Shown here piece by piece: positions 41,822-51,466 of a stretch of 62,085 bases of DNA. This DNA is from Nitrospirota bacterium (GTDB lineage Bacteria; Nitrospirota; Thermodesulfovibrionia; UBA6902), in assembly GCA_016222905.1 (NCBI GenBank), contig JACRPZ010000055.1, positions 1-62,085 on the forward strand. The letters are read 5' to 3'. How positions within the stretch are numbered: position 1 is the first letter of the stretch; every line of letters begins with the position of its first letter. Below the pieces are notes generated by a model. It did no database searches. It was not told the origin of the DNA and saw nothing but the letters and a program-made list of their open reading frames with translations. The position numbers and the translations under genes are program-made.

Positions 41822-43621
41822 ATGAAAGGTATGTTCGGACATATCACAAAATCCCTTGCCGGCAAACTCATTATTGCCATAGGGCTGATTATTCTAATCG
41901 GAGGCGGCATATCATGCTATATATTGCTTAGCGCCGGAAAAAGAAATCTCATAAACAATGCGATCAGGAATACAGCCTCATACTCTGACCTGATTAAAAA
42001 GAGCACCCGGTTCAGTATGCTTACCTTTCACAAAGAGTCCATACAGCAAACCATAAACAGTGTGGGCTCCGCAGAGAATATTAAAGGCGTGAGGATTTTT
42101 GACAGTAAGGGAAAGATATTATATTCTTCCTCACATGAAGAAATAGGGCATATGGCTGACAGAAGCTTGCCTGCGTGTACAGGCTGTCATAGTGATTCTG
42201 ACAAGCCGTCCATAACCTTAAAAACCGAAAACCAGTGGACAATTTATACAGGCAGTGAAGGATACAGGCTTCTGAACTTTGTTGACCCCATCTACAACGA
42301 GCCTACCTGCTATACCTCAGCCTGCCATGTCCATCCTCAGGAGCAAAAGGTCCTGGGCATCCTTGAAACTAACTTCTCACTCTTCTCTGTTGATGAAAAT
42401 ATCCGGAAGCAAACCATAGAGATAACCATCTATGCCGTTATCTTTATGAGTATAAGCTCCATAATCCTGTATTTTGTCCTGCGAAGATTCGTGCTTAAAC
42501 CTGTTTCAACTCTTTCATCCGCCATGAAAAAGGTTTCAGAAGGTGATTTAGAGCATAAAGCCTTAATAGACTCAAAGGATGAGATGAGACTTCTTGCCGA
42601 TACTTTTAATCTAATGACTAAAGACCTTAAAACAGCAAGAAAGAAGATGGAGAACTGGACTAAAACCCTTGAAGATGAAGTTGCCAAGAAAACAAGCGCA
42701 TTAAAAAACTCGCAGGACAAGCTGATACAGGCGGAAAAACTGGCATCTCTGGGCAGGCTTACAGCAGATGTAGCCCATGAAATAAGGAATCCCCTTACCG
42801 TAATAGGCGGTTTTGCCCGCAGACTATACAAAATTGCCTCCGGTGCAAAAGAAAGGGAATATTCAGAGCTTGTGGCAGCAGAAGTGGAGAGGCTTGAGAA
42901 GATATTAAGAGATGTCCTGACATTTTCAAGAGACGCGCGCTGCCATCTTGAAAGGCATGATATTACAGAGGTTATCCGCGATACGCTAAAGATGTATGAG
43001 GACTTTTGTGATGACCAGTCCATTAAAATGGAGGTGCAAGAGGCGGAAAATCTTCCATTAGTCCTGATAGACAGGGACCAGGTTATGCAGTCCATCGGCA
43101 ATCTTATCATAAACGCAATAGACACAATGTCCGGCGGAAGCATAAGAATAACGTCAGGCAAAGAAGATCTGCATAATGTGCCTTATGTATTTATAAAGGT
43201 ATCTGATACGGGCAAGGGTATTCCTGCAGATAAGCTGCCATTTATATTTGAGCCTTTCTTTTCTACAAAGGAGATAGGTCACGGCACAGGGCTCGGACTT
43301 TCAATAACAAGAAAGATCATAGAGGAGCACGGCGGGTTTATAAGAGTAGAGAGCATTGAAGGCAAAGGCTCCGTATTCACCCTGTATTTTCCGTATCAGA
43401 GCGAAGAGGAATCATTAAAAATAAAATGCTGGGAGTATATGGAATGCTGCAGGGACAAGGATGCGACAATTAAATGCCCTGCCTATTCCAATTTTGGTCG
43501 AATCTGCTGGGCAGTGGCAGGCACATTCTGCGCGGGAAAGGTGCAGGGGACCTTCGCCCAGAAATACGAGGACTGCAGGAAGTGCAAGTTCTATCAGGGA
43601 GTGAAGAACAGGGAGATATAA
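41822..43621 (+). CDS. c-Haem sensor histidine kinase with C-terminal two-CW domain
   Basis: About 599 residues. Transmembrane helices at about 16-38 and 201-221 enclose a periplasmic domain with two c-type haem motifs: CTGCH (119-123, CxxCH) and CYTSACH (163-169, CX4CH). HAMP follows, then the phosphoacceptor LTADVAHEIRNPL, and an HATPase with LIINAIDTM, DTGKGIP and GTGLGLSIT. The last 60 residues are Cys-rich: CWEYMECC, CPAYSNFGRICWAVAGTFC, and CRKCKFYQG, the pattern of the two-CW domain. It should sense redox or gas ligands, and the C-terminal domain may bind a metal or cluster. Start ATG 41822 has no ribosome binding site; 41831 is an alternative. It precedes the Kef gene by 12 bases. Confidence 0.88.
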   Translation: MKGMFGHITKSLAGKLIIAIGLIILIGGGISCYILLSAGKRNLINNAIRNTASYSDLIKKSTRFSMLTFHKESIQQTINSVGSAENIKGVRIFDSKGKILYSSSHEEIGHMADRSLPACTGCHSDSDKPSITLKTENQWTIYTGSEGYRLLNFVDPIYNEPTCYTSACHVHPQEQKVLGILETNFSLFSVDENIRKQTIEITIYAVIFMSISSIILYFVLRRFVLKPVSTLSSAMKKVSEGDLEHKALIDSKDEMRLLADTFNLMTKDLKTARKKMENWTKTLEDEVAKKTSALKNSQDKLIQAEKLASLGRLTADVAHEIRNPLTVIGGFARRLYKIASGAKEREYSELVAAEVERLEKILRDVLTFSRDARCHLERHDITEVIRDTLKMYEDFCDDQSIKMEVQEAENLPLVLIDRDQVMQSIGNLIINAIDTMSGGSIRITSGKEDLHNVPYVFIKVSDTGKGIPADKLPFIFEPFFSTKEIGHGTGLGLSITRKIIEEHGGFIRVESIEGKGSVFTLYFPYQSEEESLKIKCWEYMECCRDKDATIKCPAYSNFGRICWAVAGTFCAGKVQGTFAQKYEDCRKCKFYQGVKNREI

Positions 43622-43633
43622 AAAAATATTCTT

Positions 43634-45625
43634 ATGGCGGAGTTTGAATTTCTCAAATCTCTCATTATCATTTTAGGGGTCTCCGCTGTAGCCTTATTTA
43701 TCCTCAATAAGTTTAGGATACCGTCAGTTGCGGGATTTCTGATCGCGGGCATCCTGATAGGGCCTCACGGCCTTGAGCTTATTAAAGATCTCCGTCTTGT
43801 CGAGATATTCGCTGAGATCGGGGTTGTGCTTCTCCTCTTTACAATCGGCCTTGAGTTTTCGCTTAAGAAATTGCTTGCCCTCAGAAAGACGATATTCATC
43901 GGCGGGTTACTGCAGGTTCTGATAACCTTTCTGATTGTTCTTGCCATTTCAAACTCACTTGGAAGAGATATAAACACATCCTTAATACTTGCCTTCCTTA
44001 TCCCTCTGAGCAGCACTGCGATAGTGATGAAACTGCTCTTTGATAGGGCGGAGATAGATTCCCCGCACGGCAGGATAAGCCTCGGCCTTCTGATATTTCA
44101 GGATTTCTGCGTTGTTATCTTTATGCTGATGATCCCTCTCCTTGCGGGCGGTGATAAGGGGGTGAAAGAGATAGCATGGGTTCTGGTCAAATCCGCCGCC
44201 ATTATAGCAGCCGTTATAATCTCCGCAAGGTGGCTGGTGCCGCGGGCGCTCCATCAGATCGTGCATACAAAGATGAGAGAGCTATTTATCATCAGCATCA
44301 TCTTTATATGCCTCGGAGCAGCCTACCTTACTTACCAGCTCGGACTCTCCCTTGCGTTAGGCGCATTTATAGCCGGGCTCATAATATCGGAATCCGAATA
44401 CGCCTATCAGGCAATCTCTGACATCCTGCCTTTCAAGGAGAGCTTCAACGGATTGTTCTTCATCTCAGTAGGAATGCTCATGAATTTCAACTTTTTTATC
44501 TCAAACTTTTCTGCTGTAATGCTGGCTGTGCTGGTCATAATTCTGCTGAAGACCATTACATCCACAATCGCCGTTTTTATTATAGGGAGCAACTTGCGGG
44601 TCTCTCTTCACAGCGGATTAATTCTCTCGCAGATAGGCGAGTTCTCTTTTGTCCTTGCAGTCGCAGCATTAAAGGCCAATCTTATCACAGAAGGAACCTA
44701 TCAATACTTTCTATCAACCGCGATAATAACCATGCTGCTGACCCCTTTATTTCTCTATATATCCCCGCAGGTCTCAATATGGGTAACATCCCGCAAACTG
44801 CTCGCAAGGCTTCAGGAGACGAAGGCATTTACGGAGACGTCAAAGGCAACGGATAGAAAGAACGACCATGTCATAATTATCGGATTTGGAATTAACGGCA
44901 GAAATCTTGCCTTGGTATTAAAGGATCTTGAAGTGCCTTATGTGATTCTTGAGATGAACAGCCGGACGGTTTCCAAATGGCGTAATGAAGGAGAGCCGAT
45001 CTTCTACGGCGACGGCACCAGTCAGGAGATACTGCAAAAACTTGGGATAAGGAGGGCAAAGGCTGTTGTTGTCTCCATCTCTGATCCTTCTGCCGCAAGA
45101 AAGATAGTAATGACTGCGCGCAAGGCAAATCCCGGGGTCTATCTTGCGGTTAAGACAGCTTATCTTGCCGAGGTTCAAGACCTCTTGGCCATAGGAGCTG
45201 ATGAGGTCATACCGGCAGAATTCGAGACATCCATCCAGCTTTTTTCAAGAGTGCTTCAATTTTATCACATGCCAAAAACCTTGATAGATAAGTACGCCGG
45301 AAAGTTCAGAAAAGACCATTACAGGCTCTTTGTCAAGGGCGAAACGCCGAAGAGGCTCTTCCATGACACCATCGCGGTCATGCCGGATGTTGATTATGAG
45401 AGCCATGTTGTTGAAAAGGGCTCTCCTTCAGAGGGACGCTCTGTTAGAGAACTTGATATACAGCAAAAGACAGGCGCGCATATGATCGCGGTAAAAAGAG
45501 GAGAGGAGACTATCAAGGGGCTGCTTGCCGACCTCATATTCCAGGAGGGGGATATAGTCTTTCTTATAGGCGACAAGTCCTCTCTCGAAAACACTTACAG
45601 TTTATTCTTCAAGAGCAAGCCGTAA
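43634..45625 (+). CDS. Kef-type cation/H+ antiporter (CPA2) with RCK domains
   Basis: A 663-residue inner-membrane protein. The first 385 residues form about 12-13 helices of the Na+/H+ exchanger fold (GFLIAGILIGPHGLELI; FTIGLEFS). A Rossmann RCK/TrkA-N domain follows, starting VIIIGFGINGRNLALVL, and a TrkA-C domain ends the protein. Family members exchange K+ or Na+ for H+ under nucleotide or redox control. Location 12 bases after the haem-sensing kinase suggests co-transcription, so ion flux may respond to the same redox cue. Confidence 0.92.
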   Translation: MAEFEFLKSLIIILGVSAVALFILNKFRIPSVAGFLIAGILIGPHGLELIKDLRLVEIFAEIGVVLLLFTIGLEFSLKKLLALRKTIFIGGLLQVLITFLIVLAISNSLGRDINTSLILAFLIPLSSTAIVMKLLFDRAEIDSPHGRISLGLLIFQDFCVVIFMLMIPLLAGGDKGVKEIAWVLVKSAAIIAAVIISARWLVPRALHQIVHTKMRELFIISIIFICLGAAYLTYQLGLSLALGAFIAGLIISESEYAYQAISDILPFKESFNGLFFISVGMLMNFNFFISNFSAVMLAVLVIILLKTITSTIAVFIIGSNLRVSLHSGLILSQIGEFSFVLAVAALKANLITEGTYQYFLSTAIITMLLTPLFLYISPQVSIWVTSRKLLARLQETKAFTETSKATDRKNDHVIIIGFGINGRNLALVLKDLEVPYVILEMNSRTVSKWRNEGEPIFYGDGTSQEILQKLGIRRAKAVVVSISDPSAARKIVMTARKANPGVYLAVKTAYLAEVQDLLAIGADEVIPAEFETSIQLFSRVLQFYHMPKTLIDKYAGKFRKDHYRLFVKGETPKRLFHDTIAVMPDVDYESHVVEKGSPSEGRSVRELDIQQKTGAHMIAVKRGEETIKGLLADLIFQEGDIVFLIGDKSSLENTYSLFFKSKP

Positions 45626-45657
45626 GCTGTGCTGTGTTCAAAAGTGATGCTGCACCT

Positions 45658-47670
45658 CTATTTAAGAAGCTTCAGCAATTCATCGTAAGATATTATATTG
45701 ATTTTAAGATCTTCCGCTTTCGTCAATTTTGATCCTGGATTTTCACCTGCCACAAGATAATCTGTACTTTTTGATACAGTCCCTGCCGCGTGTCCGCCCA
45801 TGTTCTCGATCAACTCCTCAACCTCTTTCCTCTGCTTAGGGAGTGTGCCGGTTATCACAAAGGTAAGGCCTTCAAAAGGACGTTTGCCGGTTTTACCGCT
45901 ATCAAAATCTGGATTGGAAATCTTAAGGCCGTAAGATTTCAGCGACTCAAGGGTGCGGAGGTTTTCAGGATCATTAAAGAAGCGGGAGATTGATTCAGCG
46001 AGCTTCTCCCCCATCTGTTTTAATTCCGTAATCCTCTCAGGCTTTACATGATATAGGTCTTCAAGGTTTTTAAAATTTTTAGCGAGGAGCTTCGCTGCAT
46101 ATTCTCCGACATGAATAATGCCTAATGAATAAAGAAATCGTGCAAGGGTTGTCTCTTTGCTCTTCTCAATAGCATCTATAAGATTCTGAGCGGATTTTTC
46201 CGCAAACCTTGGAAGCTCAAGCAAGTCTTCTTTTTTTATTTTATATATATCAACGAAATGTTTTATCAGCCGTTTTGAGTAAAGAAGTTCAACATTCTTT
46301 TCCCCAAGGCCTTCAATGTCCATTGCGGCTCGTGAGACATAATGTCCAATGCGCTGCTGGACCTGCGCTGTACAGTTCAACCCGATACAGCGGAATGCCA
46401 CACCGCCTTCATCCCTTTCCACTGCTGAGCCGCATACCGGACATTTTTCCGGCGGACTAAAATGTCTCTCCGATCCTGTTCTTTTATCTTTCATCACATT
46501 GACGACGTGAGGAATGACATCCCCTGCTCTTTCAACGACTACAGTGTCGCCAACGCGAATATCTTTCCTCTCGATCTCATCCCAGTTATGGAGCGTAGAG
46601 CGTGAGACAGTGACCCCGCCTATCCTGACTGGCTCAAGAGAAGCTACGGGAGTTATAGTTCCTGTCCTCCCCACGCTTGCGATTATCTCATTTATTTTAG
46701 TGATGCCTTGATGCGCCGGAAATTTGTATGCTGTAGCCCATCTCGGCTCTCTTGTTTTAATACCAAGCGCTTTCTGCAATTCAAAATCGTTAACCTTGAT
46801 TACCGCGCCATCAGCCTCAAAGGAAAAGTCTTTTCTCTTTTCCTCAATCTCTTTGATAACATCAATTACCGCATCTATTCCATTTGCAAGTTTTATAATC
46901 GCGGGAACGGGAAATCTCGCCTTCTTAAGCCATGTGATGAAGTCCCATTGGCTTTTGAAATTGACCCCTTTTGCAAAGCCTGTTCCGTAACATGCGAGAT
47001 GGAGTCTCCTTTTTGCCGTGATGGATGAATCAAACTGTCTTATGGAACCCGCGGCAGCATTTCTTGGATTGGCGAATGGAGACTCGCCTTCTTTCTCTCT
47101 CTCCCTGTTAAGCGTCTCAAATTCCCTGATGTCAATATAGACTTCTCCCCGGATATCTATCTCTTCCGGAGCGTCAACTTCTTCAATCTTCAGAGGGACA
47201 GCCTTTATGGTTTTGATATTCACGGTAACGTCTTCGCCCTCGTAGCCATCGCCTCTCGTAGATGCCTTGTGCAGAATACCGTTTATGTAAGTAAGCTCCA
47301 TTGCAAGCCCGTCATATTTCGGCTCAACAGTATACTCAATTTCATTGTCCGATTTGAGAAATCTCTTTACCCTCTCGTCAAACTCCCTCACCTCCTCATG
47401 AGAAAATGCGTTATCAAGAGAGAGCATCGGCTCCGTGTGTTTCACCTTTTCAAACTTATCAAGCGCCGGAGCGCCGATACGCTGAGTCGGGGAATCAGGA
47501 AGGACGTAATGATATTTTTCTTCAAGCTTCTTAAGATGCCGGTAGCCTTTGTCGTATTCTTCATCAGAGATTACCGGCGCATCAAGGACGTAGTAACGAT
47601 AACAGTGGTAGCTGAGGTCTTTGACGAGCTTCTCAATCTCCTGTTTTATGCTCTCAGGAATTTTTGTCAT
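45658..47670 (-). CDS. ligA: NAD-dependent DNA ligase
   Basis: Seals nicks with NAD as cofactor. The 670-residue protein has the adenylation motif VEPKYDGLAMEL with the catalytic lysine, GRTGTITPVA, a zinc finger with CPVCGSAV and CIGLNC, helix-hairpin-helix repeats, and a C-terminal BRCT domain (LTFVITGTLPKQRKEVEELI). Length and domain order are standard. It is the last gene of the minus-strand run rfbA-rfbC-pncC-ligA. Confidence 0.96.
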   Translation of the reverse strand: MTKIPESIKQEIEKLVKDLSYHCYRYYVLDAPVISDEEYDKGYRHLKKLEEKYHYVLPDSPTQRIGAPALDKFEKVKHTEPMLSLDNAFSHEEVREFDERVKRFLKSDNEIEYTVEPKYDGLAMELTYINGILHKASTRGDGYEGEDVTVNIKTIKAVPLKIEEVDAPEEIDIRGEVYIDIREFETLNREREKEGESPFANPRNAAAGSIRQFDSSITAKRRLHLACYGTGFAKGVNFKSQWDFITWLKKARFPVPAIIKLANGIDAVIDVIKEIEEKRKDFSFEADGAVIKVNDFELQKALGIKTREPRWATAYKFPAHQGITKINEIIASVGRTGTITPVASLEPVRIGGVTVSRSTLHNWDEIERKDIRVGDTVVVERAGDVIPHVVNVMKDKRTGSERHFSPPEKCPVCGSAVERDEGGVAFRCIGLNCTAQVQQRIGHYVSRAAMDIEGLGEKNVELLYSKRLIKHFVDIYKIKKEDLLELPRFAEKSAQNLIDAIEKSKETTLARFLYSLGIIHVGEYAAKLLAKNFKNLEDLYHVKPERITELKQMGEKLAESISRFFNDPENLRTLESLKSYGLKISNPDFDSGKTGKRPFEGLTFVITGTLPKQRKEVEELIENMGGHAAGTVSKSTDYLVAGENPGSKLTKAEDLKINIISYDELLKLLK

Positions 47671-47688
47671 ATCATAAACAGTAACCGA

Positions 47689-48180
47689 TTAAGCGATTCT
47701 TTCTTCCGATAGTTCAATTAAAAGTTTCAGGGCTGAAACTGCCGCCTCTTCTTTATTCTTCTTTCTGCCACCCTTTAATAGCAGCTCACGCGTAACCGTT
47801 TTCCCTCTCCAGCTTGCCGCTATGTAAACAAGCCCCTTCTCTTTTCCTTCTATCACATCCGGCCCGAGATTGCCCGTAACCGCAACCGCGTAATCAGTTT
47901 TCGCCTTCTTCCGTATTTGTTCGGCCATCTTTTTCGCTGTCTCCGAGCTCACGACCCCGTATCTTTTAATGGTTGAAGGAGATACGCCGAGGATTTCTTT
48001 CTTCGTTTTTACTGAATAGGATACAATCCCTGCAACAAAAAATCCGCTTGCGCCGGGAAGGTCTGTAAGGTAACTGCTTATAAGGCCGCCTGTGCAGGAC
48101 TCCGCAACTGAAAGTGTTAAGCCTTTTTCTATAAAAATCTCATGCACACGCTTAACAATTTTTAGAATAGGAGATTTCAT
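47689..48180 (-). CDS. pncC: Nicotinamide-nucleotide amidase (CinA C-terminal domain)
   Basis: A 163-residue stand-alone CinA-C domain. Motifs: LTLSVAESCTGGLISSYLTD, the serine of the SYSVKTK segment, and AVAVTGNLGPD. It deamidates NMN to nicotinate mononucleotide. Its placement 18 bases before ligA is apt, since NAD-dependent ligase releases NMN; this functional link is inference. Confidence 0.9.
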   Translation of the reverse strand: MKSPILKIVKRVHEIFIEKGLTLSVAESCTGGLISSYLTDLPGASGFFVAGIVSYSVKTKKEILGVSPSTIKRYGVVSSETAKKMAEQIRKKAKTDYAVAVTGNLGPDVIEGKEKGLVYIAASWRGKTVTRELLLKGGRKKNKEEAAVSALKLLIELSEERIA

Positions 48181-48192
48181 AAGATATGCTTA

Positions 48193-48756
48193 TTATTTTT
48201 TATAAAGAGGAAGTAATTCCTGCGGCATATCTTTAAGCGGCAATTGCCGGCTGTCTTTTGTGGAAAGCAGGGGATCTTTAACAGGCCAGTCAATGTTGAG
48301 TTCCGGGTCCGACCAGAGTATACCGTGATCATCTCCCTGATGATACAGGTCAGTGCATTTGTATATAAAATCCGCTGTTTCACTTAGCACGCAGAAACCA
48401 TGGGCAAAGCCTTCTGGAATAAACAGCTGCCTGCCGTTTTCAGATGAGAGATAAACGCCGGCCCACTTGCCGAATGTAGGGGAGCCGCGGCGTATGTCAA
48501 GGGCAACATCATATATCTCTCCGGTTGTCACATAAACCAGCTTCGCCTGAGGATGATTAAGCTGATAATGCAGCCCCCTCAAAGTACCCTTGCATGAGCG
48601 GGAAAAGTTATCCTGCACAAAGGGCCTGCTTATGCCGATGTCAGCATATTTTTTCTGATGAAAGGTCTCCATAAAGAAACCTCTTGAATCTTTTAATGTC
48701 TCAGTCTCAATAATTATTAAGCCCGGCAGGGCTGTTTCAGTGAATTTAAGAGGCAT
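48193..48756 (-). CDS. rfbC: dTDP-4-dehydrorhamnose 3,5-epimerase
   Basis: Cupin-fold enzyme of dTDP-rhamnose synthesis. The 187-residue protein has [20 protein letters not shown] with the catalytic histidine, [15 protein letters not shown], and the C-terminal [10 protein letters not shown]. It overlaps rfbA by 11 bases. rfbB and rfbD are not in the window. Confidence 0.94.
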   Translation of the reverse strand: MPLKFTETALPGLIIIETETLKDSRGFFMETFHQKKYADIGISRPFVQDNFSRSCKGTLRGLHYQLNHPQAKLVYVTTGEIYDVALDIRRGSPTFGKWAGVYLSSENGRQLFIPEGFAHGFCVLSETADFIYKCTDLYHQGDDHGILWSDPELNIDWPVKDPLLSTKDSRQLPLKDMPQELLPLYKK

Positions 48757-49627
48757 CTTCGCTCTCCTCAGCTATCTCCATAAGGTATTTGCCGTAATCG
48801 TTCTTCATCATGTCTGATGCAAGATGTTTAAGCTGCGCCCTCTTTATGTAGCCGAGACGGAATGCGATCTCCTCGATACATGCTATCTTTAATCCCTGCC
48901 TCTCCTGAATAACCTGCACATAACTGGAAGCCTGATGGAGTGACTCATGCGTGCCTGTATCAAGCCATGCAAACCCGCGCCCCAAAAGCTCTACCTTAAG
49001 CTCTCCCCTCCGCAGATACTCCAGATTTACATCCGTTATCTCAAGCTCGCCACGGAAAGAAGGGGTGAGGCCTTCTGAAATTTCAATCACGTTATTGTCA
49101 TAAAAATAAAGGCCGGGTACAGCATATTTCGATCTCGGCTTCTCCGGCTTCTCTTCTATACTAAGGACGTTTCCCTTGTGATCAAACTCAACCACGCCGT
49201 AACGGCTGGGGTCGCGCACAAGATATCCGAATATCATACCGCCTTTCCTGATCTGAGCAGCTTTCGTTAAGCTCTCCTGCAAACCATGCCCGTAAAATAT
49301 ATTGTCTCCAAGGATTAGGGCAACAGAATCTTTGCCGATAAAATCCTTTCCGATTATAAACGCCTGTGCAAGCCCTTCGGGATTTGGCTGCTCCGCATAA
49401 GAGAAAGAGAGGCCCCACTGTGAGCCGTCGTTAAGAAGGTTCCGAAACCTGGGAAGGTCTTCCGGCGTAGATATTATCAGTATGTCGCGGATGCCCGCAA
49501 GCATCAAAACAGAAAGAGGATAATATATCATGGGCTTGTCATATACAGGCACAAGCTGTTTGCTGACAACGCGTGTGACAGGGTAGAGCCTTGTCCCTGA
49601 GCCGCCGGCTAAAATTATACCTTTCAT
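48746..49627 (-). CDS. rfbA: Glucose-1-phosphate thymidylyltransferase
   Basis: First step of dTDP-rhamnose synthesis: glucose-1-phosphate plus dTTP. The 293-residue protein has [20 protein letters not shown], the dTTP/sugar residues [13 protein letters not shown] and [14 protein letters not shown]. An AAGGGGGC box precedes the ATG. It is the first gene of the minus-strand run through ligA. Confidence 0.95.
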   Translation of the reverse strand: MKGIILAGGSGTRLYPVTRVVSKQLVPVYDKPMIYYPLSVLMLAGIRDILIISTPEDLPRFRNLLNDGSQWGLSFSYAEQPNPEGLAQAFIIGKDFIGKDSVALILGDNIFYGHGLQESLTKAAQIRKGGMIFGYLVRDPSRYGVVEFDHKGNVLSIEEKPEKPRSKYAVPGLYFYDNNVIEISEGLTPSFRGELEITDVNLEYLRRGELKVELLGRGFAWLDTGTHESLHQASSYVQVIQERQGLKIACIEEIAFRLGYIKRAQLKHLASDMMKNDYGKYLMEIAEESEDAS

Positions 49628-49710
49628 TACGCCCCCTTCTTATATGAAGTATTCATAACTTTTAAATTCATTGCTTCTAATCTGTGTTAATACAAACGCA
49701 ATAAATTTAC

Positions 49711-49787
49711 AAAATCCCCCTTCATCCCCCTTTTACAAAGTGGGACTGAATTCCCCTCTTTGGCAAAGAGGGGTTAGGGGAGATTTT
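49711..49787 (-). repeat. Dispersed hairpin repeat, CCCCTC family (copy 3, inverted)
   Basis: Read on the minus strand it gives TCTCCCCTAACCCCTCTTTG, CAAAGAGGGG, then CCCACTTTGTAAAAGGGGGAT and AAGGGGGATTTTG. It matches the copy at 1438-1504 almost base for base through the two hairpins. It lies between divergent rfbA and the phosphomannomutase gene. Confidence 0.8.
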
Positions 49788-49898
49788 ATAAATTGCTTAA
49801 ATTCTTTTGCGTTTGCATCAGCCTGTGGCCAATTGCTGTTTACAGGTTCAGAATCAGCAGTTCATATAATATATAATAAGAAACGGAAATTTGCTCGT

Positions 49899-51392
49899 AT
49901 GGATAGGAAGATGATCAGGATTGAAGATTTAATGTCTAAAAGCGGGGTGAAGTTCGGCACGAGCGGCGCGCGCGGACTTGCTCTTGATATGACAGATGAG
50001 GTCTGTTATGCCTACACAGCCGCCTTCATCCAGTATCTTCAAGAGAGAGGCGAACTGAACCCAGGGAGTGTCATCGCCATAGGAGGAGATCTCCGCTCCA
50101 GCACAAGGCGTATAATGAAGACCGTTGCACGGGCTGTTAGAGACCGAGGGTATACTCCTGAAAATTGCGGCAGACTGCCCTCCCCTGCAATGGCATATTA
50201 CGGCCTTGTAAAAAGTATTCCGGCCATTATGGTAACAGGAAGCCACATCCCTGATGACCGCAACGGAATCAAGTTTACCACAAAGAATGGCGAAATCCTC
50301 AAGCAGGACGAGATCGGCATTAAGCGTCAGGAGGTGGAGATACCGGCAGGGCTTTTTGATGATAAAGGGGCATTCTCTGTTGAAATTGAAATGCCCTCAC
50401 AGAATGAAGATGCGTCTGAGTTATATATAAAACGCTACATTGATTTCTTCCCTGACAACTGCCTGAAAGGGAAAAGACTGGGGGTATATCAGCACTCCGC
50501 TGTAGGCCGAGATATTATGGTCAAGATATTTTCAAATCTTGGGGCTGATGTCAAGCCCCTCGGCATTTCCGATGCCTTTATCCCTGTAGATACAGAGGCG
50601 TTGCGTCAGGAGGATATAAATGCTGCCGCGCAGTGGGTGGATGAATATCATTTTGACTCTATCATCTCAACCGACGGCGACAGCGACCGCCCATTGATAA
50701 GTGATGAAAAAGGAAGATGGCTGCGCGGGGATGTTGCGGGCATACTCTGCGCCGCTTATTTTAATGCAGATGCGGTAGTAACGCCTGTATCTTCCAACTC
50801 TGCTGTAGAAAAGTGCGGACTTTTTAAAAAGGTCTACCGAACAAAGATAGGTTCGCCTTATGTGATTGAAGGAATGCAGCATGCGCTGAAAGACGGCTTT
50901 AAACTTGTGGTTGGATATGAAGCCAACGGCGGCTTTCTGCTCGGCACTGATATTGAGTCAGGCGGAAAGATCCTGAAATCCCTGCCTACAAGAGATGCTA
51001 TCATTCTGCATATTTCAATCCTCCTCCTTTCAATCAGAAAAAAGAGAACGATTAGTGAATTGCTCGCAGAATTGCCGCAGCGTTTTACAGCAAGCAGCCG
51101 CCTGAAAGACTTTCCAACCGAGACAAGTAAAGCTAAGATTGATGAGTTATATTCAGGGGATGAGGCAAAAGACAGACGGATTATTAAAGACGTCTTCGGT
51201 AAATACTTCGGCAGTATTGCTTCAATAGATGCAGCCGACGGACTGCGGATAATATTTGACAGCGGAGAGATAGTCCATCTGAGGCCGTCCGGCAATGCCC
51301 CGGAATTCCGCTGTTACACAGAGGCTGACACGGAAGCACACGCTGCGGAGATGAACAGGATATGCATGGAGATCATGGAGTCCTGGCGGTAG
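49899..51392 (+). CDS. Phosphomannomutase-like phosphohexomutase
   Basis: A 497-residue alpha-D-phosphohexomutase. Blocks: FGTSGARGLAL, the phosphoserine loop VTGSHIPDDRNGIKF (I replaces N of the common SHNP), the metal loop STDGDSDRPLI and LRPSGNAPEFRCYTEA. The SHIP-type loop characterises a known subgroup mostly called phosphomannomutase. The ATG at 49899 (MDRKMIRIEDLM) is used, as the residues upstream come from the repeat. TATAAT boxes at 49865-49870 and 49872-49877 lie upstream. It probably supplies mannose-1-phosphate or a related sugar for polysaccharides. Confidence 0.87.
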   Translation: MDRKMIRIEDLMSKSGVKFGTSGARGLALDMTDEVCYAYTAAFIQYLQERGELNPGSVIAIGGDLRSSTRRIMKTVARAVRDRGYTPENCGRLPSPAMAYYGLVKSIPAIMVTGSHIPDDRNGIKFTTKNGEILKQDEIGIKRQEVEIPAGLFDDKGAFSVEIEMPSQNEDASELYIKRYIDFFPDNCLKGKRLGVYQHSAVGRDIMVKIFSNLGADVKPLGISDAFIPVDTEALRQEDINAAAQWVDEYHFDSIISTDGDSDRPLISDEKGRWLRGDVAGILCAAYFNADAVVTPVSSNSAVEKCGLFKKVYRTKIGSPYVIEGMQHALKDGFKLVVGYEANGGFLLGTDIESGGKILKSLPTRDAIILHISILLLSIRKKRTISELLAELPQRFTASSRLKDFPTETSKAKIDELYSGDEAKDRRIIKDVFGKYFGSIASIDAADGLRIIFDSGEIVHLRPSGNAPEFRCYTEADTEAHAAEMNRICMEIMESWR

Positions 51393-51466
51393 GGGAGCGT
51401 TATGAGTTTCTCTCCATAAAATGCGAGAAACAAGACCTTACCTTTTTGTATGTTCCGATTAATGAA

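Noticed and set aside
42430-43161. 243-residue open frame antisense to the haem sensor kinase
   Set aside because: A shadow of the kinase coding strand, Ser-rich and without recognisable domains.
49671-49898. N-terminal extension of the phosphomannomutase
   Set aside because: Includes the CCCCTC repeat and reads as low-quality sequence; the family N-terminus starts at the ATG at 49899.
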